Below are positions 41,491 through 50,350 of a stretch of DNA of 64,000 nt, one piece after another. The position numbers and the translations under genes were made by a program. The number at the start of each line of letters is the position of its first letter. The stretch's first letter is position 1. This DNA is from Victivallis lenta (lineage in GTDB: Bacteria; Verrucomicrobiota; Lentisphaeria; Victivallales; Victivallaceae): positions 62,001-126,000 of the forward strand of contig NZ_VUNS01000012.1 in the NCBI RefSeq assembly GCF_009695545.1. Reading direction: 5' to 3'. The notes under the pieces are model-generated. The model was not told the DNA's origin and did no database searches. It worked only from the letters and a program-made list of their open reading frames with translations.

Positions 41491-41610
41491 TCCGTCCCCC
41501 GGATCGGCCTTCACTTCTCCCATGCCGCGGTTCCGCCCCATCCGGAGCTGGTGAACCGTTTCGGGGGCCGTCTGGTCATCGCCTGTGACGGGATGCTGCT
41601 GGAGCTGTAA
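41491..41610 (+). pseudogene. Possible C-terminal gene remnant
   Basis: In the 190-base convergent gap a plus-strand frame ending at TAA 41608-41610 reads GLHFSHAAVPPHPELVNRFG then GRLVIACDGMLLEL, with protein-like composition and strong GC3. There is no start codon or ribosome site upstream. It looks like the tail of a lost gene; chance is possible. Confidence 0.25.
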
Positions 41611-41631
41611 ACGGTGCTGCGTATGCGGATT

Positions 41632-42459
41632 TCAGCGCGGCCGGGCCGCTTCGGCCCGGACCGCTTCGAAGAGCCCGTTGCCGGAGAGCGCACAGTTCGG
41701 GTTGTGTTTCCGGTAGTTTTCGAGCGCATTGCGCAACTCCTCGTCGGGGAGTTCGAGATCGCGGAAGAACATAGCGAGGTCTTTCACCATATATTTCCTG
41801 AACACACAGCCCGGAACCGACAGAAAACGGCAACTGGCGACGTCGATCCAGACGATGTCGATTTTTCCGTCCCCGAGCGGTTTCCAGAGGAAGTTGAACA
41901 CCCGGACCGCCTTGTGGAAGCAGTGAATCGAATGGAGCCCCGCGACGTAGACCAGATTCCGGTCGATGAACTCCTTCTGTTCGGGCGTTCCGCGCAGGCT
42001 GCCGCCGGGCAGGAACTCCCGTCCGTCGACGTAGCCCTCCGCGAACCGGGTGGCGAGAAACGAACGGTTCAGGCGGAAATTCCTTCGGTCATCTCCTGCG
42101 AAAAGCAGCGTTGCCATCGGGATGCCGAGCGCGGTGAAGGCCCGGTAGTTCGCCGCTTCGAGCGCGGTTTTCGAACAGCGCAGCGCATAGCGCAGCGGCT
42201 TGATGCCGGCGTAGTCCTTGAAGGCCAGCGTGATGCCGCCGTATTCGGCCGGGAGCGTAACTTTGCGGACCGCTTTGTTGCGGGTTTTCCAGATCACCTC
42301 GCCGCCGGCGAACAGCTCCGGCGCCTCGAAAAACGCTTTTTTCACCGCCTGAAATCCGGGCTCCGAGTGAAACCAGCTCGAACCGAAACGGATGTGCATT
42401 TCGGAGAGAGCCCGGCGTTTCAACTGCCCGGGATTGAGGTTGCCTGACTCTCGAATCAT
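41632..42459 (-). CDS. WaaP/Kdo-kinase-fold protein, probable pseudokinase
   Basis: 275-residue protein of the lipopolysaccharide-kinase (Kdo/WaaP) fold. Visible parts: glycine-poor ATP loop then LAFKDY with candidate Lys81, FLATRFAEGY hinge, and the catalytic loop at 182-189. There the expected HRD-x4-N reads HKAVRVFN, so the catalytic Asp is Ala184 while Asn189 and the metal-binding Asp206 (IVWIDVASC) remain. The downstream RKYMVKDLAMFFRDL matches the RxxxKDLAxL block of WaaP-like kinases. It may be a sugar-kinase relative of low or no activity, or a scaffold in envelope glycolipid synthesis. The gene stands alone, diverging from the polysaccharide deacetylase gene. Confidence 0.65.
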   Translation of the reverse strand: MIRESGNLNPGQLKRRALSEMHIRFGSSWFHSEPGFQAVKKAFFEAPELFAGGEVIWKTRNKAVRKVTLPAEYGGITLAFKDYAGIKPLRYALRCSKTALEAANYRAFTALGIPMATLLFAGDDRRNFRLNRSFLATRFAEGYVDGREFLPGGSLRGTPEQKEFIDRNLVYVAGLHSIHCFHKAVRVFNFLWKPLGDGKIDIVWIDVASCRFLSVPGCVFRKYMVKDLAMFFRDLELPDEELRNALENYRKHNPNCALSGNGLFEAVRAEAARPR

Positions 42460-42587
42460 GCGATCCCTTTCTGATCCCGCCTGAAAATTAATTATTGTTC
42501 ATCTGAATTTAATCGAATTTTCATAAAAATCAAGTCGGGGACGCTGTTTGAGCGGACAATTTCCCGGATTCCGGCCGAAAAACGCTC

Positions 42588-42616
42588 TTGCAATTCCGCC
42601 GGGGTCACGGTATACT
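42588..42616 (+). promoter_or_regulatory. Promoter of the deacetylase gene
   Basis: TTGCAA (42588-42593), 17-base spacer, TATACT (42611-42616), 38 bases before the ATG at 42654. Confidence 0.72.
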
Positions 42617-42653
42617 AAGGAGTGCGCAATTCCGCAAACAGAAAGGCAGAGAA

Positions 42654-43445
42654 ATGGGAATTCGTTTTTTGTATCCGGAGGGAAAGCTTAAGGCGCTCAC
42701 CATGAGCTATGACGACGGCGTCGTACAGGACCGCCGCCTGATCGGACTCTTCAATACGAACGGAATCAGGGGAACGTTCCATATCAACTCGGGTATTCTC
42801 GACTCCGGCAACCGCGTCGCTTCGTCCGAAGTGAAGACGCTTTACGCCGGCCACGAGGTGTCGTGCCACACCGTGAGCCATCCGTTCCTCGAACGGCTGC
42901 CGCGCACCGAAGTCGCCCGCGAGATTTACGAGGACCGCCGGCGGCTCGAGGAGCTCTGCGGCTATCCGGTCATCGGCATGTCGTATCCGTTCGGCACCTG
43001 GAACAGTGAAGTCATCGACATTGCGAAGAGCTGCGGGATCGTCTACTCGCGTTCGACGCGGACCAGCGGCGGCTTCGGCATCCCGCAGGAGTTCATGGCC
43101 TGGGATGCGACCTGCCACCACCGCGAAATGCTCGAGAAGGGGGACGCCTTCCGCCAGAACGACCGTTATCCGCTCGCGCTCCTGTACATCTGGGGACACG
43201 CCTACGAGTTCGACAACGACAACAACTGGTGCGACATCGAAGAGTTCTGCCGCATGATGGCGAATCTTCCGAACGTCTGGTACGCGACGAATATCGAGGT
43301 CTGGCGCTACCTTACGGCGATCCGGAGCCTCGTCACCTCCGCCGACGGGCGCATGGTTTTGAACCCGTCCGCCACGGCCGTCTGGTACACCTGCGACGGA
43401 AAGGACGGCGTGATCCGTCCCGGCGAGACGCTGACGCTCGGCTGA
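42654..43445 (+). CDS. Polysaccharide deacetylase (CE4, NodB domain)
   Basis: 263-residue carbohydrate esterase 4 protein that removes N- or O-acetyl groups from a glycan. The NodB motifs are present: LTMSYDDGVVQD (D20-D21) and the metal-binding HxxxH in SCHTVSHP (H72, H76), followed by YPFGTWN and LLYIWGHAYEFDND. No signal peptide is seen from the ATG at 42654, so it probably acts inside the cell. AAAGG lies about 10 bases upstream. It converges with the GRE2 gene after 6 bases. Confidence 0.88.
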   Translation: MGIRFLYPEGKLKALTMSYDDGVVQDRRLIGLFNTNGIRGTFHINSGILDSGNRVASSEVKTLYAGHEVSCHTVSHPFLERLPRTEVAREIYEDRRRLEELCGYPVIGMSYPFGTWNSEVIDIAKSCGIVYSRSTRTSGGFGIPQEFMAWDATCHHREMLEKGDAFRQNDRYPLALLYIWGHAYEFDNDNNWCDIEEFCRMMANLPNVWYATNIEVWRYLTAIRSLVTSADGRMVLNPSATAVWYTCDGKDGVIRPGETLTLG

Positions 43446-43451
43446 TCTCCG

Positions 43452-45722
43452 TCAGGCGCGGTGCTTGGTGCGGGCGATCAGGTGGTCCTGGATCTCGGGC
43501 GGAATCAGCCTGAACAGCTGGGAGTAGCCCGCGACCCGGACCGGGATGTTGCCGTAATGCTCCGGGTCCCGCTTCGCCTGTTCGAGCCGTTCGGCCGAGA
43601 CGACGTTCCACTGCATCTGCCCGACGCCCATGGCCAGCGCGCTTCTGAGCAGCGCGATGAAGCGCCCGGCACCGTTTGAACCCTCGAACAGGCTCGGGTG
43701 CAGGTCGATGATCGCGGCCGATGCGCCGCCGGCTTCGCGGTGCGGCTGCTTCGCGAGCGACCGCAGCAGCATGGTGACCCCTTCCCGGTCGCGTCCCTGA
43801 TGCGGCGAAAGCGAGTAGGCGAGCGGTTCCCCCGCCCGCCGCCCGTCCGGCATGGCGCCGACGGCTTCGCCGAAATAGACGTTGTTGTAGAAGCTGAACA
43901 GATGCACGAAAAGACGGTTCCCCTTTTCGCTCCAGCGGTCCATGAGCGCGATGAAGCTGCGCGACAGCTCCGCGGCGATCCGGTCGGTTTCGTCGTCGCC
44001 GTTGCCGTACTTCGGCGTTCCGGCCAGCAGCTGGCCGCGCAGGGCTTCACCGCCGGAGAAATCGTGTTTCAGGGCATCGAGCAGGACTTCGGCCGGAAGC
44101 TGCCGCGATTCGAACACCTGCCGCTTCAGGACGGCCAGGCTGTCGGCCGTGTCCGGCACGCCGAGCAGGCAGATGGAGTGCCAGTTGTATTCCGCGCCGC
44201 CGTCGGTGATGTCGCGCCCGCGTTCGAGGCAGGACGGGGTCAGCAGCGAAAAGGCCGGCAGCGAGCCGAAGAGGCGCTGGTTCCGCTCCTCGCGCCGGCA
44301 GTGGTAGACCATGCGTGACGCCATATATTCGATGTTTTGTTCAAGCCTGCGCATCAGCTCGTCCCAGGAGCCGATGCCGGCCAGGTCCGGCGACTCCGGC
44401 AGCAGCCGTTCCCCGGTCCGGGGATCGCAGCCTCCGAAGAGGGTCAGTTCGAGAACGCGGAGCAGGTTGAACCAACCAGAAACCGCATGGCTGTTCGCTT
44501 TGCCCGGAATGGTCAGTTCGACGCAGCCGATCGGCGCGTAATTGCGGGCGTCCTCCGGCGCGACGCCGCGGTTCGCAAGCGCCGGGATAAAGCAGTCGTC
44601 GTTGAAGAAGAACGGGATGCCGCCGCCCTTCAGCACGAGTTTCGCACACTGCATGAGAAAATCGTCCGGCGTTTGTGAGGTGATCCGGACCGACAGGTCG
44701 CGGATTTCCCCGAACCGTTCGGTCGCTTCGAGGATGATCCGGCTCATTTCGCAGAGCGCCGGCTTCCCGTCTGCATCGACTCCGCCGAGCGTGATCGCCT
44801 GTACGTCGTAGGGCAGGTAGAGCCTGACGGCGAGTTCGATCATCCAGCCGACCGCCTCCTCCCGCGTGATGAGGTTTTGCGCCCGGTCATGTTCGTAATA
44901 GGGCTGGAGCAGCCGGTCGAGCCGCCCGATCGAGTTCGCGTTGATGCCGTCGTCCGCGCAGGCGATCAGGTGGCCGAGCCAGAGCAGCTGGACCGCCTGC
45001 GGAAAGCTTTTTGCGCCGGTTTCGACCGCGAGGCAGTTCCGGGCGGTTTCGGCAGCTCCGGCCTGGCGGGCAAGCTCGGCGTGGCGACGTCCGAACAGGA
45101 GTCCCGCGTCGCAGACCGCCAGGGCGGCACGCAGGAAGTTCTCGCGGCGGACATAGTCGCAATTGTGGAGCGGAAAACGTTCGAGCTGCCGTTCGGCCAG
45201 GCGCCGGAGCCCGCCGAAACCATGCTTGAGCAGGAAGCCGTAGTCGCGGACCGAGTGGTTTTCGACCCAGCCGACTGCGGTGAAGACCGGCGCTGCTCCG
45301 CCGGTTCCGGCGGGGAGGGCGGGCCAGCCGCCGGCCATGCCGGTCCGGCTTCCCGGTGTGCTTTCGCCGGGGGAGACGGCGGAACGGCAGCTTCGCAGCT
45401 GCCGGGCGGTTTCGCGGAGCTCCGCGAGCCGGAAGTCGCCGAGTTCATCCAGTTGCCGCTGCTTCTCCTCGTCGCCGCCGTCCCGGTCGTCTCCGAAGAA
45501 GTGGTTGAAGTGCTCGCCCGCCAGCAGGGAATCCGGGTCGAAGGCGAGCGGCATAAGTTTTGCCGATTCGTATATGGTCATGGCGCGAATCTGGCTGAGC
45601 GAACGCTCCGGCGTGAAGGCGAGAAAGCGTGCCGCGTCGCGGAGCATCGGATTGGGCGCGGACGGGAAGGAGCCGTTTCTCTCTTTGATTTTCCGGAGAA
45701 GAAGCTGTTGACGCGGATTCAT
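43452..45722 (-). CDS. Glycyl radical enzyme 2 (dehydratase-type)
   Basis: 756-residue glycyl radical enzyme. The thiyl loop is YAPIGCVELTIPG with C400 and E402, the GCVE form of diol dehydratases, choline lyase and relatives. The radical glycine is G732 in a standard IPVRVAGYSQLFRLIPPEIQ. The start at 45722 follows GGAGG closely. There is no adjacent activase, so radical installation must come from elsewhere, perhaps the activase at 6252. An AraC regulator lies 90 bases upstream on the same strand and is the likely controller. The substrate is unknown. Confidence 0.9.
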   Translation of the reverse strand: MNPRQQLLLRKIKERNGSFPSAPNPMLRDAARFLAFTPERSLSQIRAMTIYESAKLMPLAFDPDSLLAGEHFNHFFGDDRDGGDEEKQRQLDELGDFRLAELRETARQLRSCRSAVSPGESTPGSRTGMAGGWPALPAGTGGAAPVFTAVGWVENHSVRDYGFLLKHGFGGLRRLAERQLERFPLHNCDYVRRENFLRAALAVCDAGLLFGRRHAELARQAGAAETARNCLAVETGAKSFPQAVQLLWLGHLIACADDGINANSIGRLDRLLQPYYEHDRAQNLITREEAVGWMIELAVRLYLPYDVQAITLGGVDADGKPALCEMSRIILEATERFGEIRDLSVRITSQTPDDFLMQCAKLVLKGGGIPFFFNDDCFIPALANRGVAPEDARNYAPIGCVELTIPGKANSHAVSGWFNLLRVLELTLFGGCDPRTGERLLPESPDLAGIGSWDELMRRLEQNIEYMASRMVYHCRREERNQRLFGSLPAFSLLTPSCLERGRDITDGGAEYNWHSICLLGVPDTADSLAVLKRQVFESRQLPAEVLLDALKHDFSGGEALRGQLLAGTPKYGNGDDETDRIAAELSRSFIALMDRWSEKGNRLFVHLFSFYNNVYFGEAVGAMPDGRRAGEPLAYSLSPHQGRDREGVTMLLRSLAKQPHREAGGASAAIIDLHPSLFEGSNGAGRFIALLRSALAMGVGQMQWNVVSAERLEQAKRDPEHYGNIPVRVAGYSQLFRLIPPEIQDHLIARTKHRA

Positions 45723-45812
45723 TGCAACCTCCATGGTTTTGTGTGCAATGATAGAATACCGCGGCAACCTGGAAATTTCTTTGGCGAAAATGCCAGATTC
45801 TTGTCTGTTCGT

Positions 45813-46685
45813 CTATTTTTTGCGAATCTGGCCCGGTGTCGTTCCGGTGATCTGGCGGAAGCGGCGTGTGAAGTGGGGAACATCCGCAAAGCCGTATTTC
45901 GCGGCGATCTCCTTGATTTCGAGCCGGGAGTAAAGCAGGTCGGATTTCGCCGCCTGAAGCTTCCGCTCGACGAAATAGCGCTGAATGCTCTCCCCGGTCG
46001 CTTCGCGGAAGATGCGGCAGAGCAGGGCGCGGCTGACGCCGACCCGCGAAGCGAGTTCGCTGATGCGGAGATTTCCGGACAGATGTTTCGACAGCTCTGC
46101 GATGGCAGCTTCGACCGCCCGGCGGTGGAATTCGCCGGTCGCCCGCCCCGGCGACAGAGACAGGTTGCGGTGCAGGACGGCGAAGAGCTTCAGCAGTTCC
46201 GACTTCCGTTCGAGTTCGGCTTCGACGCCGATTCGTGAAGCCGCATCAAGCAGCCGCAGGAAGCACTGCTCGTAGGCCGGACGGTTGGCGAGCTGCTGGT
46301 ACGGCGGCAGTGTTTCGGGGTACTTCTCCTGATTGCGGCACGCTTCGGGAGGCACCGGAAAGGGACGGTACGACCGTTCGTTTTCCCGCAGGTCGAAATG
46401 CAGGTTGTACATCCGCACCCGCACGCCGGGGTCGAGCGTAAAGCGGTAACCTTCGCCGGGGCGTACGAAAAAGAGCATTCCGGGCCGGATCGGAACGGTT
46501 TCGCCGCGCAGTTCATAGCTGCCGGAGCCCTCCCGGAAATAGTGCAGCGCATGGTCGCCGAGGCAGGGCTGCGCAAAGAGCCGAACCGAATCCTCCACGG
46601 GGAAATCGTGGGCGAGCCGCAGCCACGGGGAACAGGGCTGCGGCGCGGCCGGAACCGGAGTGGAAATGAATCGCTGCCCGTTCAC
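45813..46685 (-). CDS. AraC-family transcriptional regulator
   Basis: 290-residue regulator with an N-terminal cupin sensor (HALHYFREGSGSYELRGETV, then PIRPGMLFFVRPGEGYRFTL) and a C-terminal AraC DNA-binding domain (LRISELASRVGVSRALLCRI; IKEIAAKYGFADVPHFTRRF; ITGTTPGQIRK). The start is GTG at 46685, with AAGGAG 5 bases upstream. The same frame stays open much further upstream, but that part is antisense-frame noise over the phosphoesterase gene. It stands before GRE2 and probably activates it in response to its substrate. Confidence 0.9.
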   Translation of the reverse strand: MNGQRFISTPVPAAPQPCSPWLRLAHDFPVEDSVRLFAQPCLGDHALHYFREGSGSYELRGETVPIRPGMLFFVRPGEGYRFTLDPGVRVRMYNLHFDLRENERSYRPFPVPPEACRNQEKYPETLPPYQQLANRPAYEQCFLRLLDAASRIGVEAELERKSELLKLFAVLHRNLSLSPGRATGEFHRRAVEAAIAELSKHLSGNLRISELASRVGVSRALLCRIFREATGESIQRYFVERKLQAAKSDLLYSRLEIKEIAAKYGFADVPHFTRRFRQITGTTPGQIRKK

Positions 46686-46717
46686 GTTTCTCCTTCTCCT
46701 CCGGTTGGGGACGGTGG

Positions 46718-47797
46718 TCAGTAGGCGGCGGAAAAATCTTCTCCCGCGCCGCGGCGGAACACCTTGATCCGGCGCGCTGCGCGGTCGATCGAAACCATGC
46801 TCCAGGCGTCTTCGCTCTCCGTCCCGAATTCGCGCTTCGGGGCGAAGGTTTCGTTCTGGTAACAGAGCGAGGAGAGGAAGCTGATCTCCGTAAAGCCGCG
46901 CCCGGTCCGGACCTCGTCGAAATGTTCGTGTCCGTACAGGTGCGCGATGAAGTCGCGCGGCCCCTGCCGGGTGAAGTCCGCTTCGACCGTATGGACGAGG
47001 TCGGCCGGATCGGCCGGCGACGGGAAGCACGGATGGCGGTCGAATCGGAACGGACACTCCTTCACGTCCGCGGCGGAGGAGCGATAACTCCGTCCGGTCC
47101 GGAACGCATTCAGCAGTTTCACCATGATTTCGCCGTTCGGCAGGAAGCCGAGGCTCATATGACTGACCGCCAGCAGCCCCCAGCCGGGCAGTTCCGAAAA
47201 GTCCAGCGCCGTATGTGCGACGAATTCGAGTTGCGCCTTCGAAAAACCGTGGTCGTTGATCGTGTAGTATTTGAGCGTTCCGTCCGGCCGCGGCGAAAAC
47301 GGCAGGTCGACCGTGTTCAGCATCAGCAGCCGGATCTTCTGTGCCGGGAAGTCGACGTAAAAACAGTTGCTGACACCGGGCGCCGCGACGGTTCCGGCCG
47401 GGAAGCCGTCCGGATAGACGAGGCCCTGCCACTCCGCGCCGCTGAAGCCGTTCGATGCATCGGCCGGTTCGGCCTTGCAGTAATAGGTGTTGTCATCGTG
47501 GTTCCCGAGCGCGAACCAGACCGGCAGCCCGCCGGAGCGCATCGCTTCGGCGGAGAGCGTGATTTCACGCTGCGTCTGCTTTCTCGGCCGGTTGCCGTTG
47601 CTCATGTCGCCCGCATTGATCAGGAATGCGGCACCGCATTCCCGCCCTGCCGCGGCGAAGTTCCGCATATGGGCGAGGGAGTTCGCGCCGTAGCCGCGAA
47701 GGTCGCTGTTCTCTTCGAAGTGCGTATCGGTGATGAAACCGAACAGAAGATCGTTTGCTCCGGTGTTTTCCCGGACGTGCCGACAGAATTGTTTCAT
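46718..47797 (-). CDS. Calcineurin-type metallophosphoesterase
   Basis: 359-residue protein with the metal-binding motifs of the calcineurin-like superfamily: FGFITDTHFEEN (DxH), INAGDMSNG (GD), FALGNHDDNTYY (GNHD) and LYGHEHFDEV (GHxH). No signal peptide. The substrate could be a phosphodiester or nucleotide; the family does not tell. Its ATG lies 5 bases after the stop of the upstream unknown gene, with no clear ribosome site, suggesting coupled translation. It is followed by the AraC gene after 32 bases. Confidence 0.85.
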   Translation of the reverse strand: MKQFCRHVRENTGANDLLFGFITDTHFEENSDLRGYGANSLAHMRNFAAAGRECGAAFLINAGDMSNGNRPRKQTQREITLSAEAMRSGGLPVWFALGNHDDNTYYCKAEPADASNGFSGAEWQGLVYPDGFPAGTVAAPGVSNCFYVDFPAQKIRLLMLNTVDLPFSPRPDGTLKYYTINDHGFSKAQLEFVAHTALDFSELPGWGLLAVSHMSLGFLPNGEIMVKLLNAFRTGRSYRSSAADVKECPFRFDRHPCFPSPADPADLVHTVEADFTRQGPRDFIAHLYGHEHFDEVRTGRGFTEISFLSSLCYQNETFAPKREFGTESEDAWSMVSIDRAARRIKVFRRGAGEDFSAAY

Positions 47798-47802
47798 GAA
47801 AA

Positions 47803-48630
47803 TCAAGCCAGTTTTCCGCCGCTGTGGGCGCGGGTTGCTTCGTCGTGGAACAGGATTACGGGATCGCTGACGTTGGCGTTTCCGTTCAGGGTTTCGATGT
47901 AGCGGCAGACCGCGTAAGGTTCGGACTTCCGCCGGTAGGCGGCGAGCCACTCCGCCGTCTCCTCTTCGTGTTCGGGCGGGCGCGGCCAGATGAATTTGCG
48001 GCCGTGATGGCGGATGCGGTACGGCTTCGGCGTCAGCCGCGCCCGGAAGCACTTCTGGGCGTCGCAGAGCGTTGCATAGAGGTAGTCTGCGCCGAACCGG
48101 CGCATGAGCTTCCGTGTTTCCGGCGAACCCGGCGTAAAGCCCTTCCCCTGTACGATCAGCCGGAAGCCGGCGCAGGTCCGGTAGACCCGGATCAGGCAGG
48201 AGGCGTACTCGGGACGCGCCGCGGCTTTCCGGATCAGGCCGAGCGCCCACTCCTCCGGCGCCGGACGCCGCCTGCCGGCCAGCAGAAGGCCGAGCCCGGC
48301 CAGCAGCGGCACCGGCCGGAAACCGTCGATGTCGACGAAGACCAGATTCTCCGAATTCAGCACTTCTGCGCCGTACCGGTTCCGCGTGACGATGTTCTGC
48401 GGCGACAGCTCCCGCACGATCTCTTCGCGGATCGGCTTGGAGTCGTACTCCCAGTCGACCCGGCCGCCGTCGATCCGTTTCTGCACGTCGGCGAGAAGCC
48501 GGTCCGCCAGCCGTCCGGCCTCTTCCGGCGACTCGTTCGAATAGCCGTACACCCGGGTCGGCTGCGGCACGCCGCCGTTCGGCATCCGGATCTCTCCGTA
48601 TTTTTCGACCCAGTAGCGGTAGATTCTCAT
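47803..48630 (-). CDS. Conserved protein of unknown function (RVYRT/FRARLTPKP motifs)
   Basis: 275-residue soluble protein that I recognise only as a conserved bacterial hypothetical. The conserved core is VFVDIDGF, a central helical insertion, CLIRVYRTCAGFRLIVQGKG, FGADYLYATLCDAQKCFRAR and LTPKPYRI, with many Arg, Tyr and Cys that suggest nucleotide or RNA binding. The arrangement is faintly reminiscent of archaeo-eukaryotic primase-type small domains, but no metal motif can be shown. It sits between prfB (17-base gap) and a metallophosphoesterase (5-base gap). Function unknown. Confidence 0.7.
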   Translation of the reverse strand: MRIYRYWVEKYGEIRMPNGGVPQPTRVYGYSNESPEEAGRLADRLLADVQKRIDGGRVDWEYDSKPIREEIVRELSPQNIVTRNRYGAEVLNSENLVFVDIDGFRPVPLLAGLGLLLAGRRRPAPEEWALGLIRKAAARPEYASCLIRVYRTCAGFRLIVQGKGFTPGSPETRKLMRRFGADYLYATLCDAQKCFRARLTPKPYRIRHHGRKFIWPRPPEHEEETAEWLAAYRRKSEPYAVCRYIETLNGNANVSDPVILFHDEATRAHSGGKLA

Positions 48631-48647
48631 TCCGGCCCAGCGCTCCC

Positions 48648-49742
48648 TTACTTTTTCGCTTTCAGGAAGGCTTCGATGAATTCGTCGATCTCTCCGTCGA
48701 GCACGCCGGCCGTGTTGCTGGTTTCGACCTCGGTACGGAGGTCCTTCACCATCTGGTAGGGCTGCAGCACGTAACTGCGGATCTGGCTGCCCCAGCCGTT
48801 CTCCATCTTTTCGCCGCGGATCGCGTCGGCTTCGCTGCGGCGCTTCTCCTCTTCGTATTCGTAGAGTTTGGCTTTCAGCATCTTCATCGCGGTGGCGCGG
48901 TTCTTATGCTGAGAACGCTCGTTCTGGCAGCAGACCACGATGCCGGTCGGCAGGTGGGTGATGCGGATGGCCGAGTCGGTCGTGTTCACGTGCTGGCCGC
49001 CCGCGCCGCTCGAACGGTAGGTGTCGATCCGCAGCTGGGTTTCATCGATCTCGATATCGATGTCGTCGTCGAGCTCCGGGAAGACGTCGACCGAGACGAA
49101 ACTCGTGTGGCGCCGCGCGTTGCTGTCGAACGGGGAGATGCGGACCAGCCGGTGCACGCCCTTTTCCCCCTTCATATAGCCGTAGGCGAATTCCCCCGTC
49201 ACATGCAGCGTCGCGCTTTTGACGCCGGCCTCTTCGCCGGGCTGAAGGTCGATGACTTCGTCCTTCCAGCCGCGCCGTTCGAAGAAGCGGCGGTACATGC
49301 GCAGCAGCATGCTGGCCCAGTCGCATGACTCGGTGCCGCCGGCACCGGCATGCACCGAGAAGTAGAGGTTGTTCCGGTCGAACTTGCCGGAGAGAAAGCT
49401 CATGATCTCCATCCGGTCCAGCGACTTCAGCAGTCTCCGGTAGGCGATTTCGGTCTCCTTGAGGAACTCTTCGTCCTCGCCGGCCAGCTCGAGGGCGACC
49501 GAGTAATCTTCGATCTCCGACTCGAGCTTGCGGAACGGCTCGAGCAAATTCCGGCAGGCGGAGAGCTGGGAGACCGTGTTCTGCGCGGACTCCTTGTCGT
49601 TCCAGAAATCCGGCGCGGACATTTTCGCTTCAAGTTCCGCCATCTCGGCTTTGCGGTCGTCGATGTGCAGGAACTCGTGCAGATGCTCGATCCGGCTCTT
49701 GAGCTCGCCTTCCGCCTGACGCAATTCGTCGATGCTCATCAT
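48648..49742 (-). CDS. prfB: Peptide chain release factor 2, no programmed frameshift
   Basis: 364-residue RF2 that ends translation at UGA and UAA. The stop-codon recognition motif is SPF ([15 protein letters not shown]) and the catalytic GGQ is in [18 protein letters not shown]. The whole coding region is one frame: where E. coli has the in-frame UGA after about codon 25, this gene reads [13 protein letters not shown] without a stop or CTTTGA site. The first ATG of an ATGATG pair at 49742 lies 10 bases after GGAGG and overlaps the nifU stop. Confidence 0.94.
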   Translation of the reverse strand: MMSIDELRQAEGELKSRIEHLHEFLHIDDRKAEMAELEAKMSAPDFWNDKESAQNTVSQLSACRNLLEPFRKLESEIEDYSVALELAGEDEEFLKETEIAYRRLLKSLDRMEIMSFLSGKFDRNNLYFSVHAGAGGTESCDWASMLLRMYRRFFERRGWKDEVIDLQPGEEAGVKSATLHVTGEFAYGYMKGEKGVHRLVRISPFDSNARRHTSFVSVDVFPELDDDIDIEIDETQLRIDTYRSSGAGGQHVNTTDSAIRITHLPTGIVVCCQNERSQHKNRATAMKMLKAKLYEYEEEKRRSEADAIRGEKMENGWGSQIRSYVLQPYQMVKDLRTEVETSNTAGVLDGEIDEFIEAFLKAKK

Positions 49743-50329
49743 TTCTTGGCTGCCTCCAGTTTCCACATATCGTCCAGCAGGTGCTGGATGTCGTCGAGAC
49801 ACGCGCCGCAGGCGCCGCCCGCCTTGCAGTAGTGGGTCACGTCCTCGGCCTTGTGGAGATTGTTCTCCTTCGCAACCTTCAGGATCTTCACGTCGGTCAC
49901 GCCGAAGCAGTTGCAGACGATGCGCCCCTCGTGCTCGTGGTCATCCTCGAACGGACTGGCCTCGCCCTTGTAGTTGCTGATCGCCTTCTGCAGCGCTTCC
50001 ATGCCCATGACCGAGCAGTGCATCTTCGCTTCGGGCAGGCCGCCGAGCATTTCGGCGATCTCCTGATTCGTCACTTTCGCTGCTTCGTCGAGCGTCTTGC
50101 CCTTCACGAGTTCGGTCAGCGCCGAGCTCGACGCGATCGCGCTCGCACAGCCGAAAGTCTTGAATTTCACGTCCGCGATACGGCCCTGGTCATCGAGCTT
50201 GAATGTGAGTTTCAAGGCGTCGCCGCAGGCCGCGTTGCCGACCTCGCCGACCCCGTCCGGATTCTCGATCTCCCCGACATTGCGGGGATGCAGAAAATGA
50301 TCCATTACTTTATCGGTATAATTCCACAT
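49739..50329 (-). CDS. nifU: NifU-like Fe-S scaffold (IscU domain + Bfd-like [2Fe-2S] domain)
   Basis: 196-residue Fe-S cluster assembly scaffold. Residues 1-125 are an IscU domain with C35 (ACGD), C61 (GCAS) and C105 (MHCSVM). Residues about 135-180 form a Bfd-like [2Fe-2S] site with C139 and C141 (VCNCFGVTD) and C168, C174 and C177 (HYCKAGGACGAC). The C-terminal Nfu domain of nitrogen-fixer NifU is absent, as in short NifU forms of some anaerobes. No cysteine desulfurase gene is in the window. It overlaps prfB and follows proS by 21 bases. Confidence 0.92.
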   Translation of the reverse strand: MWNYTDKVMDHFLHPRNVGEIENPDGVGEVGNAACGDALKLTFKLDDQGRIADVKFKTFGCASAIASSSALTELVKGKTLDEAAKVTNQEIAEMLGGLPEAKMHCSVMGMEALQKAISNYKGEASPFEDDHEHEGRIVCNCFGVTDVKILKVAKENNLHKAEDVTHYCKAGGACGACLDDIQHLLDDMWKLEAAKK

Positions 50330-50350
50330 GCTGCCACCCTCCTCTTTTCT

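Noticed and set aside
46686-47432. N-terminal extension of the AraC regulator upstream of 46685
   Set aside because: The added residues are Arg/Gly/Pro-rich noise overlapping the phosphoesterase gene. GTG 46685 has a good ribosome site and fits AraC family length.
47798-48250. N-terminal extension of the metallophosphoesterase
   Set aside because: It would lie in another frame over the preceding conserved gene; the family start fits MKQFCRHV at 47797.
48648-49742. Programmed +1 frameshift in prfB
   Set aside because: The region is continuously open and has no in-frame TGA at the usual place.
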